Of a stretch of DNA of 64,000 bases, positions 53,289 to 62,242 are shown in pieces; position 1 is the first letter of the stretch, and each line of letters begins with the position of its first letter. The DNA lies in assembly GCF_016031615.1 (NCBI RefSeq), contig NZ_JACYXC010000001.1, forward strand, positions 6,386,001 to 6,450,000, read 5' to 3'. Position numbers and translations under genes: made by a program. The notes under the pieces are model-generated. The model was not told the DNA's origin, did no database searches, and saw only the letters and a program-made list of their open reading frames with translations. This DNA comes from Streptomyces pactum. GTDB taxonomy: Bacteria > Actinomycetota > Actinomycetes > Streptomycetales > Streptomycetaceae.

Positions 53289-53828
53289 GTGAGCACTCTG
53301 ATCTGGATCGCGGTCGCCCTCGTCCTCGTGGCCGTCTACCTCAGCTGGACGGCGGGCCGGCTGGACCGGCTGCACAGCCGGCTGGACGCGGCCCGCGCCG
53401 CGCTCGACGCCCAACTGCTGCGCCGCGCCTCGGTCGCCCAGGAACTGGCCACCGCCGGGGTGCTGGACCCGGCGGCGTCGATGGTGCTCTACCAGGCGGC
53501 GCACTCCGCCCGGCAGGCGGAGGAGGAGCACCGCGAGGTCGCGGAGAGCGAGCTGAGCCAGACCCTGCGGGCGGTCTTCGCCGAGCAGACCCAGGTGGAG
53601 GCGGTCCAGCAGGCGCCGGGCGGCGAGGGCGCGCTGGGCGAGCTGGCGGAGGCGGTACGGCGGGTGCCGATGGCCCGGCGGTTCCACAACGACGCGGTGC
53701 GCTCGGCCCGGGCGCTGCGCACCCACCGCACGGTACGGCTCTTCCGGCTGGCCGGGCACGCCCCCTTCCCGCTGGCCTTCGAGATGGACGATGAGCCGCC
53801 CGCGGCCCTGGTGGAGCGATCCTCCTGA
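53289..53828 (+). CDS. LemA-like membrane-anchored coiled-coil protein
   Basis: A 179-residue protein with one N-terminal helix (LIWIAVALVLVAVYLSWTAG) and then long helices beginning RLDRLHSRLDAARAALDAQL, resembling the LemA fold (N-out, antiparallel helices). The assignment is tentative. The GTG at 53289 is 8 nt after a -10-like TACCGT with no ribosome site, suggesting leaderless translation. Located between the PIM operon and pdxS. Function unknown. Confidence 0.8.
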   Translation: MSTLIWIAVALVLVAVYLSWTAGRLDRLHSRLDAARAALDAQLLRRASVAQELATAGVLDPAASMVLYQAAHSARQAEEEHREVAESELSQTLRAVFAEQTQVEAVQQAPGGEGALGELAEAVRRVPMARRFHNDAVRSARALRTHRTVRLFRLAGHAPFPLAFEMDDEPPAALVERSS

Positions 53829-54213
53829 GCCGCCGGGGCCGGATGGGCAATCCGGCGGGCCCCGCCGTCCCCGGGCGGGTCCCCGCCGCGCACCGCGCCG
53901 GCCCGGTGCGGCGGCCCGGCCCCGCGCGGCCCGGCCGCGGCCACCCGGCCGGTCCACCACGGCCCCGAGCACCGGCCGCGGCCGCCTCACCGGACCCGGT
54001 GGCCCCCGGCCCGGGGGTCATGACGGGCCACCCGCCCCGAATTGGCCCTTGTCGTGACACGTCCGCGCGCGGTTTCGTCTCTTCCGTAGCCGTCACCCCC
54101 GGTGACCTGGACCGATGCAGGTCCTGGCGGGGGCTTGGGACGGTTGGCGACGGGCCGCCCGCCGAGGCGGCAAGCCGCTCCCAGCGCACATCTTCATCAA
54201 GCGAGGTCTCACC
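53829..54213. other. Intergenic before pdxS, no gene
   Basis: C/G-rich, no supported frame. GAGG at 54203-54206 provides the ribosome site for pdxS. Confidence 0.4.
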
Positions 54214-55137
54214 GTGTCCGACACGCTCCCCACCACGCCCAGCTCCGACGAGGCTCCCGCCACCGGCACCGCCCGCGTGAAGCGCGGCATGGCCGAGCAG
54301 CTCAAGGGCGGCGTGATCATGGACGTCGTCACCCCGGAGCAGGCGAAGATCGCCGAGGACGCCGGTGCGGTGGCGGTCATGGCCCTGGAGCGGGTGCCCG
54401 CCGACATCCGCAAGGACGGCGGCGTGGCCCGGATGTCCGACCCGGACATGATCGAGGGCATCATCAACGCCGTCTCCATCCCCGTGATGGCCAAGTCCCG
54501 CATCGGCCACTTCGTCGAGGCGCAGGTGCTGCAGTCGCTCGGCGTGGACTACATCGACGAGTCCGAGGTGCTCACCCCGGCCGACGAGGTCAACCACTCC
54601 GACAAGTGGGCCTTCACCACCCCCTTCGTCTGCGGTGCCACCAACCTGGGCGAGGCGCTGCGCCGGATCGCCGAGGGCGCGGCCATGATCCGTTCCAAGG
54701 GCGAGGCCGGCACCGGCAACGTCGTGGAGGCGGTCCGCCACCTGCGCCAGATCAAGAACGAGATCGCCCGGCTGCGCGGCTACGACAACCACGAGCTGTA
54801 CGCCGCCGCCAAGGAGCTGCGCGCCCCGTACGAGCTGGTGAAGGAGGTCGCCGAGCTGGGCAAGCTCCCGGTGGTGCTGTTCTCCGCGGGCGGCGTCGCC
54901 ACCCCGGCCGACGCGGCGCTGATGCGCCAGCTGGGCGCCGAGGGCGTCTTCGTGGGCTCGGGCATCTTCAAGTCCGGCGACCCCGCCAAGCGGGCCGCCG
55001 CCATCGTGAAGGCCACCACCTTCTACGACGACCCGAAGATCATCGCGGACGCCTCCCGCAACCTGGGCGAGGCCATGGTCGGCATCAACTGCGACACCCT
55101 CCCCGAGGCCGAGCGGTACGCCAACCGCGGCTGGTGA
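54214..55137 (+). CDS. pdxS: Pyridoxal 5'-phosphate synthase, PdxS subunit
   Basis: Condenses ribose-5-phosphate, glyceraldehyde-3-phosphate and ammonia to PLP in a 12+12 complex with PdxT. The 307-residue TIM barrel has the catalytic lysines in KGGVIMDVV and VMAKSRIGHFVEAQVL, plus FSAGGVATPADAAL and GSGIFKSGDPAKRA for phosphate binding. The GTG at 54214 has GAGG 7-8 nt upstream. The N-terminal 25 residues are longer than in Bacillus and rich in Thr/Pro. pdxT follows after 305 bp. Confidence 0.95.
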   Translation: MSDTLPTTPSSDEAPATGTARVKRGMAEQLKGGVIMDVVTPEQAKIAEDAGAVAVMALERVPADIRKDGGVARMSDPDMIEGIINAVSIPVMAKSRIGHFVEAQVLQSLGVDYIDESEVLTPADEVNHSDKWAFTTPFVCGATNLGEALRRIAEGAAMIRSKGEAGTGNVVEAVRHLRQIKNEIARLRGYDNHELYAAAKELRAPYELVKEVAELGKLPVVLFSAGGVATPADAALMRQLGAEGVFVGSGIFKSGDPAKRAAAIVKATTFYDDPKIIADASRNLGEAMVGINCDTLPEAERYANRGW

Positions 55138-55442
55138 ACCCGGCCGGGACCGGGCGTGCCGTGCGCCGAGCCGCCGGCCGCCCGTTCCCGCGACCGCCGT
55201 TTCCCGGCCGGGCGCCCCCGGTCGGCCGGGCGCCGGCCACCGGCGTCGCCCGTGCCCGCCGGCGCCCGGGCGCGGCCGCCGCGGAGGTCCCGGCGCCGCC
55301 GCGGGCGTACGCGGCGGCCGCGGCCCGGCCCGGCCCCGCCCCGGGCCGCCACCCGCACCGGCCCCGCCACCGTCGTCCGTCACCGTCCCGCCGCCGCCCG
55401 TCGCCGGCGGGACGCCCCCGTCACGTTCCGAGAGGTCCTGCC
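55138..55442. other. Spacer between pdxS and pdxT, no gene
   Basis: 305 bp of C/G-rich sequence, unusually long for this pair. No frame or strong hairpin supported. GAGAGG at 55429-55434 serves pdxT. Confidence 0.4.
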
Positions 55443-56048
55443 GTGTCCGCCACCCGTGGCACCCCCACCATCGGAGTGCTCGCCCTCCAGGGCGACGTCC
55501 GTGAACACCTGGTCGCGCTCGCCGCCGCCGACGCCCTGGCCCGTCCGGTCCGCCGCCCGGAGGAACTCGCCGAGGTGGACGGCCTGGTGATACCGGGCGG
55601 GGAGTCCACCACCATGTCCAAGCTCGCCACCGTCTTCGGGGTGCTCGGGCCGCTGCGCGAGCGGGTCCGGGCCGGGCTGCCGGTCTACGGCACCTGCGCC
55701 GGCATGATCATGGTCGCGGAGAAGATCCTGGACGGCCGGGACGACCAGGAGACGGTCGGCGGCGTCGACATGACCGTGCGCCGCAACGCCTTCGGGCGGC
55801 AGAACGAATCCTTCGAGGCCGCGATCGACGTCGCCGGGATCGACGGCGGGCCGGTGGAGGGCGTCTTCATCCGAGCCCCCTGGGTGGAGTCGGTCGGCGC
55901 CGGGGTGGAGGTGCTCGCCGACTACGGCGGACACGCCGTCGCGGTCCGGCAGGGCAACGTGCTGGCCACGTCCTTCCACCCGGAACTGACCGGCGACCAC
56001 CGGGTGCACGGGCTCTTCGTGGAGATGGTGCGCGACGCCGCCGCCTGA
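55443..56048 (+). CDS. pdxT: Pyridoxal 5'-phosphate synthase, glutaminase subunit PdxT
   Basis: Hydrolyses glutamine to feed ammonia to PdxS. The 201-residue class I-like amidotransferase has IGVLALQGDVREHL at the start, IPGGESTTMSKL (oxyanion loop), nucleophile Cys in YGTCAGMIM (about residue 84), and the His-Glu pair in SFHPELTGD near the end. GTG start with GAGAGG 8 nt upstream. It forms a unit with pdxS and may be co-transcribed despite the long spacer. Confidence 0.95.
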   Translation: MSATRGTPTIGVLALQGDVREHLVALAAADALARPVRRPEELAEVDGLVIPGGESTTMSKLATVFGVLGPLRERVRAGLPVYGTCAGMIMVAEKILDGRDDQETVGGVDMTVRRNAFGRQNESFEAAIDVAGIDGGPVEGVFIRAPWVESVGAGVEVLADYGGHAVAVRQGNVLATSFHPELTGDHRVHGLFVEMVRDAAA

Positions 56049-56049
56049 G

Positions 56050-56086
56050 CCTCTCCCGCCCCCCCGGCGCACGGCGGCCGGGGGCC
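56050..56086 (+). terminator. Probable terminator after pdxT
   Basis: CTCTCCCGCCCCCCCGGC pairs imperfectly with GCCGGGGGCCGGGGAG across a short loop, right after the pdxT stop. Confidence 0.55.
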
Positions 56087-56202
56087 GGGGAGAACACACC
56101 GGGCGGGCCGCCGGGGGCGACGGGCGGGGCCGCGGCCGGGCGAGATCCCGGTAGGATCGCAGACGTTCGTTTCGAAGTGGGTAACGCGAAGGAGACAGGC
56201 GG

Positions 56203-56952
56203 ATGTCCGGCCACTCTAAATGGGCTACGACGAAGCACAAGAAGGCCGTGATCGATGCCAAGCGCGGCAAGCTCTTCGCGAAGCTCATCAAGAACATCGA
56301 GGTCGCGGCGCGGATGGGCGGCGCGGACCCGGAGGGCAACCCGACGCTGTACGACGCCATCCAGAAGGCGAAGAAGCAGTCGGTCCCCAACAAGAACATC
56401 GACAGCGCGGTCAAGCGCGGCGCGGGCCTGGAGGCCGGCGGCGCCGACTACGAGACCATCATGTACGAGGGCTACGGCCCCAACGGCGTGGCGGTGCTCA
56501 TCGAGTGCCTGACCGACAACCGCAACCGCGCCGCCTCCGACGTGCGCGTGGCGATGACCCGCAACGGCGGCTCGATGGCCGACCCGGGCTCGGTCTCGTA
56601 CCTGTTCAACCGCAAGGGCGTGGTCATCGTCCCCAAGGGCGAGCTGACCGAGGACGACGTGCTCGGCGCGGTGCTGGACGCCGGCGCCGAGGAGGTCAAC
56701 GACCTGGGCGAGACCTTCGAGGTCATCAGCGAGGCCACCGACCTGGTGGCGGTGCGCACCGCACTCCAGGAGGCCGGCATCGACTACGACTCGGCCGACG
56801 CCAACTTCGTCCCGACCATGCAGGTCCAGCTGGACGAGGAGGGTGCGCGCAAGATCTTCAAGCTGATCGACGCGCTGGAGGACAGCGACGACGTGCAGAA
56901 CGTCTTCGCCAACTTCGACGTCAGTGACGACGTCATGGAGAAGGTCGGCTGA
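56203..56952 (+). CDS. YebC/PmpR-family DNA-binding protein
   Basis: A 249-residue probable transcriptional regulator (TACO1 family), typically found next to ruvC, as here. It starts SGHSKWATTKHKKAVIDAKR, the family signature, with GGADPEGNPTLYDAIQKAKK and the acidic C-terminal domain VPTMQVQLDEEGARKIFKLI. A -10-like TAGGAT (56152-56157) and GAAGGAGA ribosome site precede the ATG. The target genes are unknown; in other bacteria members also affect translation of proline-rich sequences. Confidence 0.93.
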   Translation: MSGHSKWATTKHKKAVIDAKRGKLFAKLIKNIEVAARMGGADPEGNPTLYDAIQKAKKQSVPNKNIDSAVKRGAGLEAGGADYETIMYEGYGPNGVAVLIECLTDNRNRAASDVRVAMTRNGGSMADPGSVSYLFNRKGVVIVPKGELTEDDVLGAVLDAGAEEVNDLGETFEVISEATDLVAVRTALQEAGIDYDSADANFVPTMQVQLDEEGARKIFKLIDALEDSDDVQNVFANFDVSDDVMEKVG

Positions 56953-56973
56953 CAGCCGCCCGGAGCTGACGGG

Positions 56974-57023
56974 GGCCCGGTTCCCGAGCTGGTGAGGCCC
57001 GGTTCCGGCGGCGGCCCGGTTCC
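56974..57023. repeat. Three short direct repeats after the YebC gene
   Basis: GGCCCGGTTCC at 56974-56984, 56996-57006 and 57013-57023 in the roughly 300-bp spacer before ruvC. No other feature was seen in that spacer until the ribosome site. Confidence 0.5.
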
Positions 57024-57254
57024 GGCCGGGCCCCGGGGGCGGCCCAGCAAGGGGCCGGAGACCGTCGGCGCCCCCGGCCGAGCCGCGCTGTGGAGCCTCC
57101 GCGGGCCGAAGGCCCGGCGCGACACGCCCGCCGGCCGGCCCGGCCACCACCCCCCGACGGTGCCGCTCACGCCCCTCCCGGAAGGCCGGCCCCGTGCGTT
57201 GTCGGTGGCACTCGATAGCCTGCACGGGTCGGTGAGCGAACGAAGGAGGGGCGG

Positions 57255-57833
57255 GTGCGGGTGCTGGGCGTGGACCCGGGGCTGACCCGGTGCGGCATCG
57301 GCGTGGTGGAGGGGGCCGCCGGCCGTCCGCTGCGGATGCTCGGGGTCGGCGTGGTCCGCACCCCCGCGGAGGAGGACACCCCGCGACGGCTGGTCCTGAT
57401 CGAGCAGGGCATCGAGGCGTGGCTGGACGAGCACCGCCCCGAAATGGTCGCCGTGGAACGGGTGTTCAGCCAGCACAACGTCCGTACCGTGATGGGCACC
57501 GCCCAGGCCAGCGCCGTCGCCATGCTCTGCGCGGCCCGCCGCGGACTCCCGGTCGCCCTGCACACCCCCAGCGAGGTGAAGGCGGCCGTCACCGGCTCCG
57601 GGCGGGCCGGCAAGGAGCAGGTCGGCGCCATGGTCACCCGGCTGCTGCGGCTGGCCGCCCCGCCCAGGCCGGCCGACGCGGCCGACGCCCTGGCCCTGGC
57701 CATCTGCCACATCTGGCGGGCCCCGGCCACCCACCGCCTCCAGCAGGCCGCCGCCCGCGGCGCGGCCCCGGCCTCCACCGTCCGTGTTCCCGCCGGCCCC
57801 CGGCACGGCCGATCCCAGAGAGGCGCCTCATGA
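57255..57833 (+). CDS. ruvC: Holliday junction resolvase RuvC
   Basis: Cuts four-way junctions symmetrically during recombinational repair. The 192-residue RNase H-fold nuclease has its first catalytic Asp in VLGVDPGLTRCG (residue 7), Glu in VAVERVFSQHN (about residue 70), and the acidic pair in RPADAADALALAI (about 143-146). GGAGG precedes the GTG. The C-terminal 25 residues are a loose tail. The stop overlaps ruvA by 4 bp. Confidence 0.95.
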   Translation: MRVLGVDPGLTRCGIGVVEGAAGRPLRMLGVGVVRTPAEEDTPRRLVLIEQGIEAWLDEHRPEMVAVERVFSQHNVRTVMGTAQASAVAMLCAARRGLPVALHTPSEVKAAVTGSGRAGKEQVGAMVTRLLRLAAPPRPADAADALALAICHIWRAPATHRLQQAAARGAAPASTVRVPAGPRHGRSQRGAS

Positions 57834-58456
57834 TCGCCTTCGTCAGCGGCCCGGTGGCCGCCCTCGCACCCGACTCCGCCGTCATCGAGGTCGGCGGCGT
57901 CGGCATGGCGGTCCAGTGCACCCCGGCCACCCTCTCCCGGCTGAGCGTCGGCGAGCCCGCCCGGCTCGCCACCTCGCTGGTGGTCCGGGAGGACTCGCTC
58001 ACCCTGTACGGCTTCGCCGACGATGACGAGCGGCAGGTGTTCGAGCTGCTCCAGACGGCGAGCGGGGTCGGCCCCCGGCTGGCGCAGGCCATGCTGGCGG
58101 TGCACACCCCCGACGCGCTGCGCCTGGCGGTGGCCGGCGGTGACGAGAAGGCGCTCACCGCGGTACCGGGCATCGGCAAGAAGGGCGCCCAGCGGCTGCT
58201 GCTGGAGCTGAAGGACCGGCTGGGCGAGCCCGTCGGCACCGGCCGGGCCGCGGCCGGCGCTGCGGCCACCCGGGTTCCCGGCTGGCGCGACCAGCTGACC
58301 GCCGCGCTGGTGGGCCTGGGGTACGCCGGGCGGGAGGCGGACGAGGCGGTGGAGGCGGTCGCCCCGCAGGCCGAGGCGGCGGTCGCGGAGGGCGGCACAC
58401 CGCAGGTGTCCCAGCTGCTCAGGGCCGCGCTGCAGAGCCTCAACCGCGCCCGCTGA
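57830..58456 (+). CDS. ruvA: Holliday junction DNA helicase subunit RuvA
   Basis: Binds the junction as a tetramer and loads RuvB. The 208-residue protein has the OB-fold N-terminus (AFVSGPVAALAPDSAVIEVG), two HhH motifs (LLQTASGVGPRLAQAML and AVPGIGKKGAQRLLLELKD), and a C-terminal RuvB-contacting domain (QLTAALVGLGYAGREADEAV). The ATG lies in the ATGA overlap with ruvC. RuvB follows after 60 bp. Confidence 0.95.
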   Translation: MIAFVSGPVAALAPDSAVIEVGGVGMAVQCTPATLSRLSVGEPARLATSLVVREDSLTLYGFADDDERQVFELLQTASGVGPRLAQAMLAVHTPDALRLAVAGGDEKALTAVPGIGKKGAQRLLLELKDRLGEPVGTGRAAAGAAATRVPGWRDQLTAALVGLGYAGREADEAVEAVAPQAEAAVAEGGTPQVSQLLRAALQSLNRAR

Positions 58457-58516
58457 CCCCCGGCCGCGCCCGCCGGCCCCCCGACCCGACCGGACCTCCG
58501 TACCGAAAGACACTCC

Positions 58517-59578
58517 ATGAACTGGGACGACACCGACGCCGGAGCCGAGCAGCGGCTGGTCGCCTCCTCCGCCGACGGCGAGGACCAGGCGATCGAGGCG
58601 GCCCTGCGCCCGAAGGACCTGGGCGAGTTCGTCGGGCAGGAGCGGGTCCGGGAACAGCTGGACCTGGTCCTCAAGGCCGCCCGGCAGCGCGGCGGCACCG
58701 CCGACCACGTACTGCTCTCCGGGGCGCCCGGGCTGGGCAAGACCACCCTGTCCATGATCATCGCGGCGGAGATGGGCGCCCCCATCCGGATCACCTCCGG
58801 CCCCGCCATCCAGCACGCCGGGGACCTGGCGGCCATCCTCTCCTCGCTCACCGAGGGCGAGGTGCTCTTCCTCGACGAGATCCACCGGATGTCCCGCCCC
58901 GCCGAGGAGATGCTCTACATGGCGATGGAGGACTTCCGGGTCGACGTGATCGTCGGCAAGGGGCCGGGCGCCACCGCCATCCCGCTGGAGCTGCCGCCGT
59001 TCACCCTGGTCGGCGCCACCACCCGGGCCGGACTGCTGCCGCCGCCGCTGCGCGACCGGTTCGGCTTCACCGGGCACATGGAGTTCTACACCGCCCCCGA
59101 GCTGGAGCGGGTCATCCACCGCTCGGCCCGGCTGCTGGACGTGGAGATCGAGGCCCCGGGCGCGGCGGAGATCGCCGGCCGGTCCCGCGGCACCCCGCGC
59201 ATCGCCAACCGGCTGCTGCGCAGGGTCCGGGACTACGCGCAGGTCAAGGCCGACGGAATGATCACCGCCGAGATCGCCGCCCGCGCCCTGGACGTGTACG
59301 ACGTGGACGGCCGCGGGCTGGACCGGCTGGACCGCGCGGTGCTGACCGCGCTGCTGAAACTGTTCGGCGGCGGCCCGGTCGGGCTGTCCACCCTGGCGGT
59401 CGCGGTGGGGGAGGAGCGCGAGACCGTCGAGGAGGTCGCCGAGCCGTTCCTGGTACGGGAGGGGCTGCTGGCCCGCACCCCCAGGGGGCGGGTGGCGACC
59501 CCGGCGGCCTGGGAGCACCTCGGCCTCACCCCGCCGGGGCGGACGGGCGCCGCGCAGACCGGCCTGTTCGAGTCGTGA
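58517..59578 (+). CDS. ruvB: Holliday junction branch-migration ATPase RuvB
   Basis: A hexameric AAA+ motor that drives branch migration. The 353-residue protein has Walker A GAPGLGKTTL, Walker B LFLDEIHRM, sensor 1 VGATTRAG, the arginine finger region LRDRFGF, and a C-terminal winged helix (EPFLVREGLLARTPRGRVAT). The ATG is preceded by a GAAAGACACTCC site. It completes the ruvCAB unit. Confidence 0.96.
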   Translation: MNWDDTDAGAEQRLVASSADGEDQAIEAALRPKDLGEFVGQERVREQLDLVLKAARQRGGTADHVLLSGAPGLGKTTLSMIIAAEMGAPIRITSGPAIQHAGDLAAILSSLTEGEVLFLDEIHRMSRPAEEMLYMAMEDFRVDVIVGKGPGATAIPLELPPFTLVGATTRAGLLPPPLRDRFGFTGHMEFYTAPELERVIHRSARLLDVEIEAPGAAEIAGRSRGTPRIANRLLRRVRDYAQVKADGMITAEIAARALDVYDVDGRGLDRLDRAVLTALLKLFGGGPVGLSTLAVAVGEERETVEEVAEPFLVREGLLARTPRGRVATPAAWEHLGLTPPGRTGAAQTGLFES

Positions 59579-59636
59579 CCGTTCGGTGGCGGCGCGGAGA
59601 CTGGTCCGGCCAGGAACCCGGGTGCCATGCTGGGCG

Positions 59637-59666
59637 TTGTTCCATAGGTGCGGGCTCGCTTAGACT
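59637..59666 (+). promoter_or_regulatory. Promoter of the yajC-secD-secF-apt operon
   Basis: TTGTTC (59637-59642), 18-nt spacer, TAGACT (59661-59666). This gives a leader of about 83 nt before the yajC GTG. Confidence 0.7.
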
Positions 59667-59755
59667 CCGCCGATGCCGTCCGTGTACCGGTCCGGCATAC
59701 CCACCCCCGTAGACCAGGCCGCCGCCAGGTGGCCGTGCGAAGGAATCTCCGTCCC

Positions 59756-60211
59756 GTGAATATCGTGACTCTCCTGCCGTTCATCGTGCTCATCGGGGCC
59801 ATGTTCCTGATGACCCGATCGGCCAAGAACAAGCAGCGCCAGGCCGTGCAGATGCGGGAGTCGATGCAGCCGGGCTCCGGCGTCCGGACCATCGGCGGCA
59901 TGTACGCCACGGTCAAGGAGGTCCACGAGGACACGGTTCTCCTCGAAGTCGCTCCCGGCGTGCACGCCGTGTACGCCAAGAACGCGGTGGGTGCCGTCCT
60001 CGACGACGACGAGTACAACCGCATCGTGCACGGCATCGACCCGGAGGCCACCGACACCGACTCCGACACCCCGGTGGTCCCCGACGACGCTTCCTCGCTG
60101 ACCGACCCGGGCAGCTCCGCCGACGCCGAGGCCGGCAAGACCGACCTCACGAAGCCGGGCGCCGACGCCAAGCGGCCCGAGGACGGCAAGGGCGACAGCG
60201 ACGCGAAGTAA
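59756..60211 (+). CDS. yajC: Preprotein translocase accessory subunit YajC
   Basis: A small membrane partner of SecDF and SecYEG. The 151-residue protein has one N-terminal helix (VTLLPFIVLIGAMFLMTRS), the YajC core QAVQMRESMQPGSGVRTIGG with VLLEVAPGVHAVYAKNAV, and a disordered acidic Asp/Thr/Ser-rich tail longer than in E. coli. The GTG at 59756 has AAGGA 11 nt upstream. Gene order yajC-secD-secF is conserved. Confidence 0.93.
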   Translation: MNIVTLLPFIVLIGAMFLMTRSAKNKQRQAVQMRESMQPGSGVRTIGGMYATVKEVHEDTVLLEVAPGVHAVYAKNAVGAVLDDDEYNRIVHGIDPEATDTDSDTPVVPDDASSLTDPGSSADAEAGKTDLTKPGADAKRPEDGKGDSDAK

Positions 60212-60362
60212 ACCCCGCAGGTCAGCCGTGCCGCCCCACCGCTCGGTGCGGCACGGCTGAAGGACGGTCCAAGGCTCCGGCGGGGGCTGTTCCCCACAAC
60301 ACTTCGTGGCCGCCCGGCGCACCGCTGTGGGCGCGGGCGGTTGGACAGGGAGATACGACAAG

Positions 60363-62240
60363 GTGGCAGCACCGAAGAAGGGCCGCAGGTCCCCCGGGGG
60401 CCCGGGCAGGCCCTGGCGGCCGTTGGCCCTGATCCTCATCGCGATCGTGGCGCTCACCGTGGGCATGTTCGCCTCCGGTCACACCACGCCGCGACTGGGC
60501 ATCGACCTCGCGGGCGGCACCAGCTTCACGCTGGAGGCCAAGAACGAGCCGGGCAAGCCCAACGCGATCAACTCGGACAACATGAACACCGCGGTTAACG
60601 TCATCGAGCGCCGTGTGAACGGCCTCGGTGTGTCCGAGGCCGAGGTCCAGACCCAGGGCGACAAGCACATCATCGTGAACATCCCCAAGGGGACGAACGC
60701 GAAACAGGCCCGGGGCCAGGTCGGCACGACCGCGAAGCTCTTCTTCCGCCCGGTGGTCACCTACACCGACGGTGCCCGGACCCCCGAGCCGAAGCCCACG
60801 CCGAGCGCCGGTGACCGCGGCGACAAGGACAAGGGCGACGGCAAGGACAAGTCCGGCGACGAGGGCGAGGCCGACTCCGGAAAGGCCGGCGACCAGGCCG
60901 GCCAGGACAAGGCCGGGGACGGCAAGGACGGGGCCACGACCACCCCCTCCTCCACCCCCCACCACCCAGGGCCGCCCGGTCACCGAGGCCTGACCGCCGA
61001 CGAGACCCCCAAGGCGGACGAGACCGGCGCCCCCACCCCCGGCGGCACCGACAAGCCCGCCGGCTCGGCGAAGGACGAGCCGAAGAAGGACGAGCCGAAG
61101 AAGGACGACCCCGGCACCCAGCAGCCCGCGCAGGACGACCTGTCCAAGCAGCTGGCGGCGCTGGACTGCTCTACCCCGAAGTCCCGCGCCGCGGCCGGTG
61201 ACAAGGTCGCCGCCGCGAGCGAGAAGGACTCGGTCGTCGCCTGCTACGAGGACGGCTCGCGCAAGTTCATCCTCGGCCCGGTGCAGGTCGCCGGCACCGA
61301 GATCGACGGCGCCGAATCCCTCTACGACAGCCAGGGCGGCGCCGGCTGGATCGTCTCCCTCGACTTCAGCGGCAAGGGAAGCAAGCAGTTCGCCGAGGTC
61401 ACCACCGAGCTGTCCAAGCAGCAGCCGCCGCAGAACCAGTTCGCGATCGTCCTGGACGGCGAGGTCATCTCCGACCCGCAGGTCAGCTACCCGATCACCG
61501 GCGGCAAGTCGCAGATCTCCGGTGACTTCACCCGGCAGGAGTCCAAGGACCTGGCGAACGTGCTCGCCTACGGCGCGCTGCCGCTGTCCTTCGACATCGT
61601 GGACGAGACCACCGTCTCCGCCGCGCTCGGCAGCGAGCAGCTGGAGGCCGGCCTGATCGCCGGTGCCATCGGCCTCGCGCTCGTCGTGCTGTACCTGCTG
61701 CTGTACTACCGCGGCCTGTCGCTCGTCGCGCTGGCCAGCCTCGCGGTCTCCGCGGCCCTGACCTACACGATCATGACGCTGCTCGGCCCCGGTATCGGCT
61801 TCGCGCTGAACCTGCCCGCCGTGTGCGGTGCCATCGTGGCCATCGGCATCACCGCGGACTCCTTCATCGTGTACTTCGAGCGCATCCGGGACGAGATCCG
61901 CGAGGGCCGCACGCTCCGCCCGGCGGTGGAGCGCGGCTGGCCGCGTGCCCGCCGCACCATCCTGGTGTCGGACTTCGTCTCCTTCCTCGCCGCCGCGGTG
62001 CTCTTCATCGTCACCGTCGGCAAGGTGCAGGGCTTCGCGTTCACGCTGGGCCTGACCACGCTCCTCGACGTCGTGGTGGTGTTCTTCTTCACCAAGCCGC
62101 TGATGACGATCCTGGCCCGGACGAAGTTCTTCGCCGGCGGACACCCGTGGTCCGGCCTGGACCCCCGGCGCCTGGGCGTCAAGCCCCCGCTGCGCCGCGG
62201 CCGCCGTCCCTCCGCCCCCGTCGACCCGAAGGAGGCGTGA
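60363..62240 (+). CDS. secD: Protein translocase subunit SecD
   Basis: Uses the proton gradient to help pull exported proteins through SecYEG. The 625-residue protein has a first helix (PLALILIAIVALTVGMF), the motif LGIDLAGGTSFTLEA, a long charged Lys/Asp/Gly linker (about residues 140-260), the P1 head, and five C-terminal helices including GITADSFIVYFERIRDEIREG. The GTG at 60363 has GGGAGA about 10 nt upstream. In the linker, bases 60955-60990 seem to be read out of frame: deleting one C from the run 60955-60960 and adding one after 60990 turns PHHPGPPGHRG into PTTQGRPVTEA. Confidence 0.94.
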   Translation: MAAPKKGRRSPGGPGRPWRPLALILIAIVALTVGMFASGHTTPRLGIDLAGGTSFTLEAKNEPGKPNAINSDNMNTAVNVIERRVNGLGVSEAEVQTQGDKHIIVNIPKGTNAKQARGQVGTTAKLFFRPVVTYTDGARTPEPKPTPSAGDRGDKDKGDGKDKSGDEGEADSGKAGDQAGQDKAGDGKDGATTTPSSTPHHPGPPGHRGLTADETPKADETGAPTPGGTDKPAGSAKDEPKKDEPKKDDPGTQQPAQDDLSKQLAALDCSTPKSRAAAGDKVAAASEKDSVVACYEDGSRKFILGPVQVAGTEIDGAESLYDSQGGAGWIVSLDFSGKGSKQFAEVTTELSKQQPPQNQFAIVLDGEVISDPQVSYPITGGKSQISGDFTRQESKDLANVLAYGALPLSFDIVDETTVSAALGSEQLEAGLIAGAIGLALVVLYLLLYYRGLSLVALASLAVSAALTYTIMTLLGPGIGFALNLPAVCGAIVAIGITADSFIVYFERIRDEIREGRTLRPAVERGWPRARRTILVSDFVSFLAAAVLFIVTVGKVQGFAFTLGLTTLLDVVVVFFFTKPLMTILARTKFFAGGHPWSGLDPRRLGVKPPLRRGRRPSAPVDPKEA

Positions 62241-62242
62241 CG

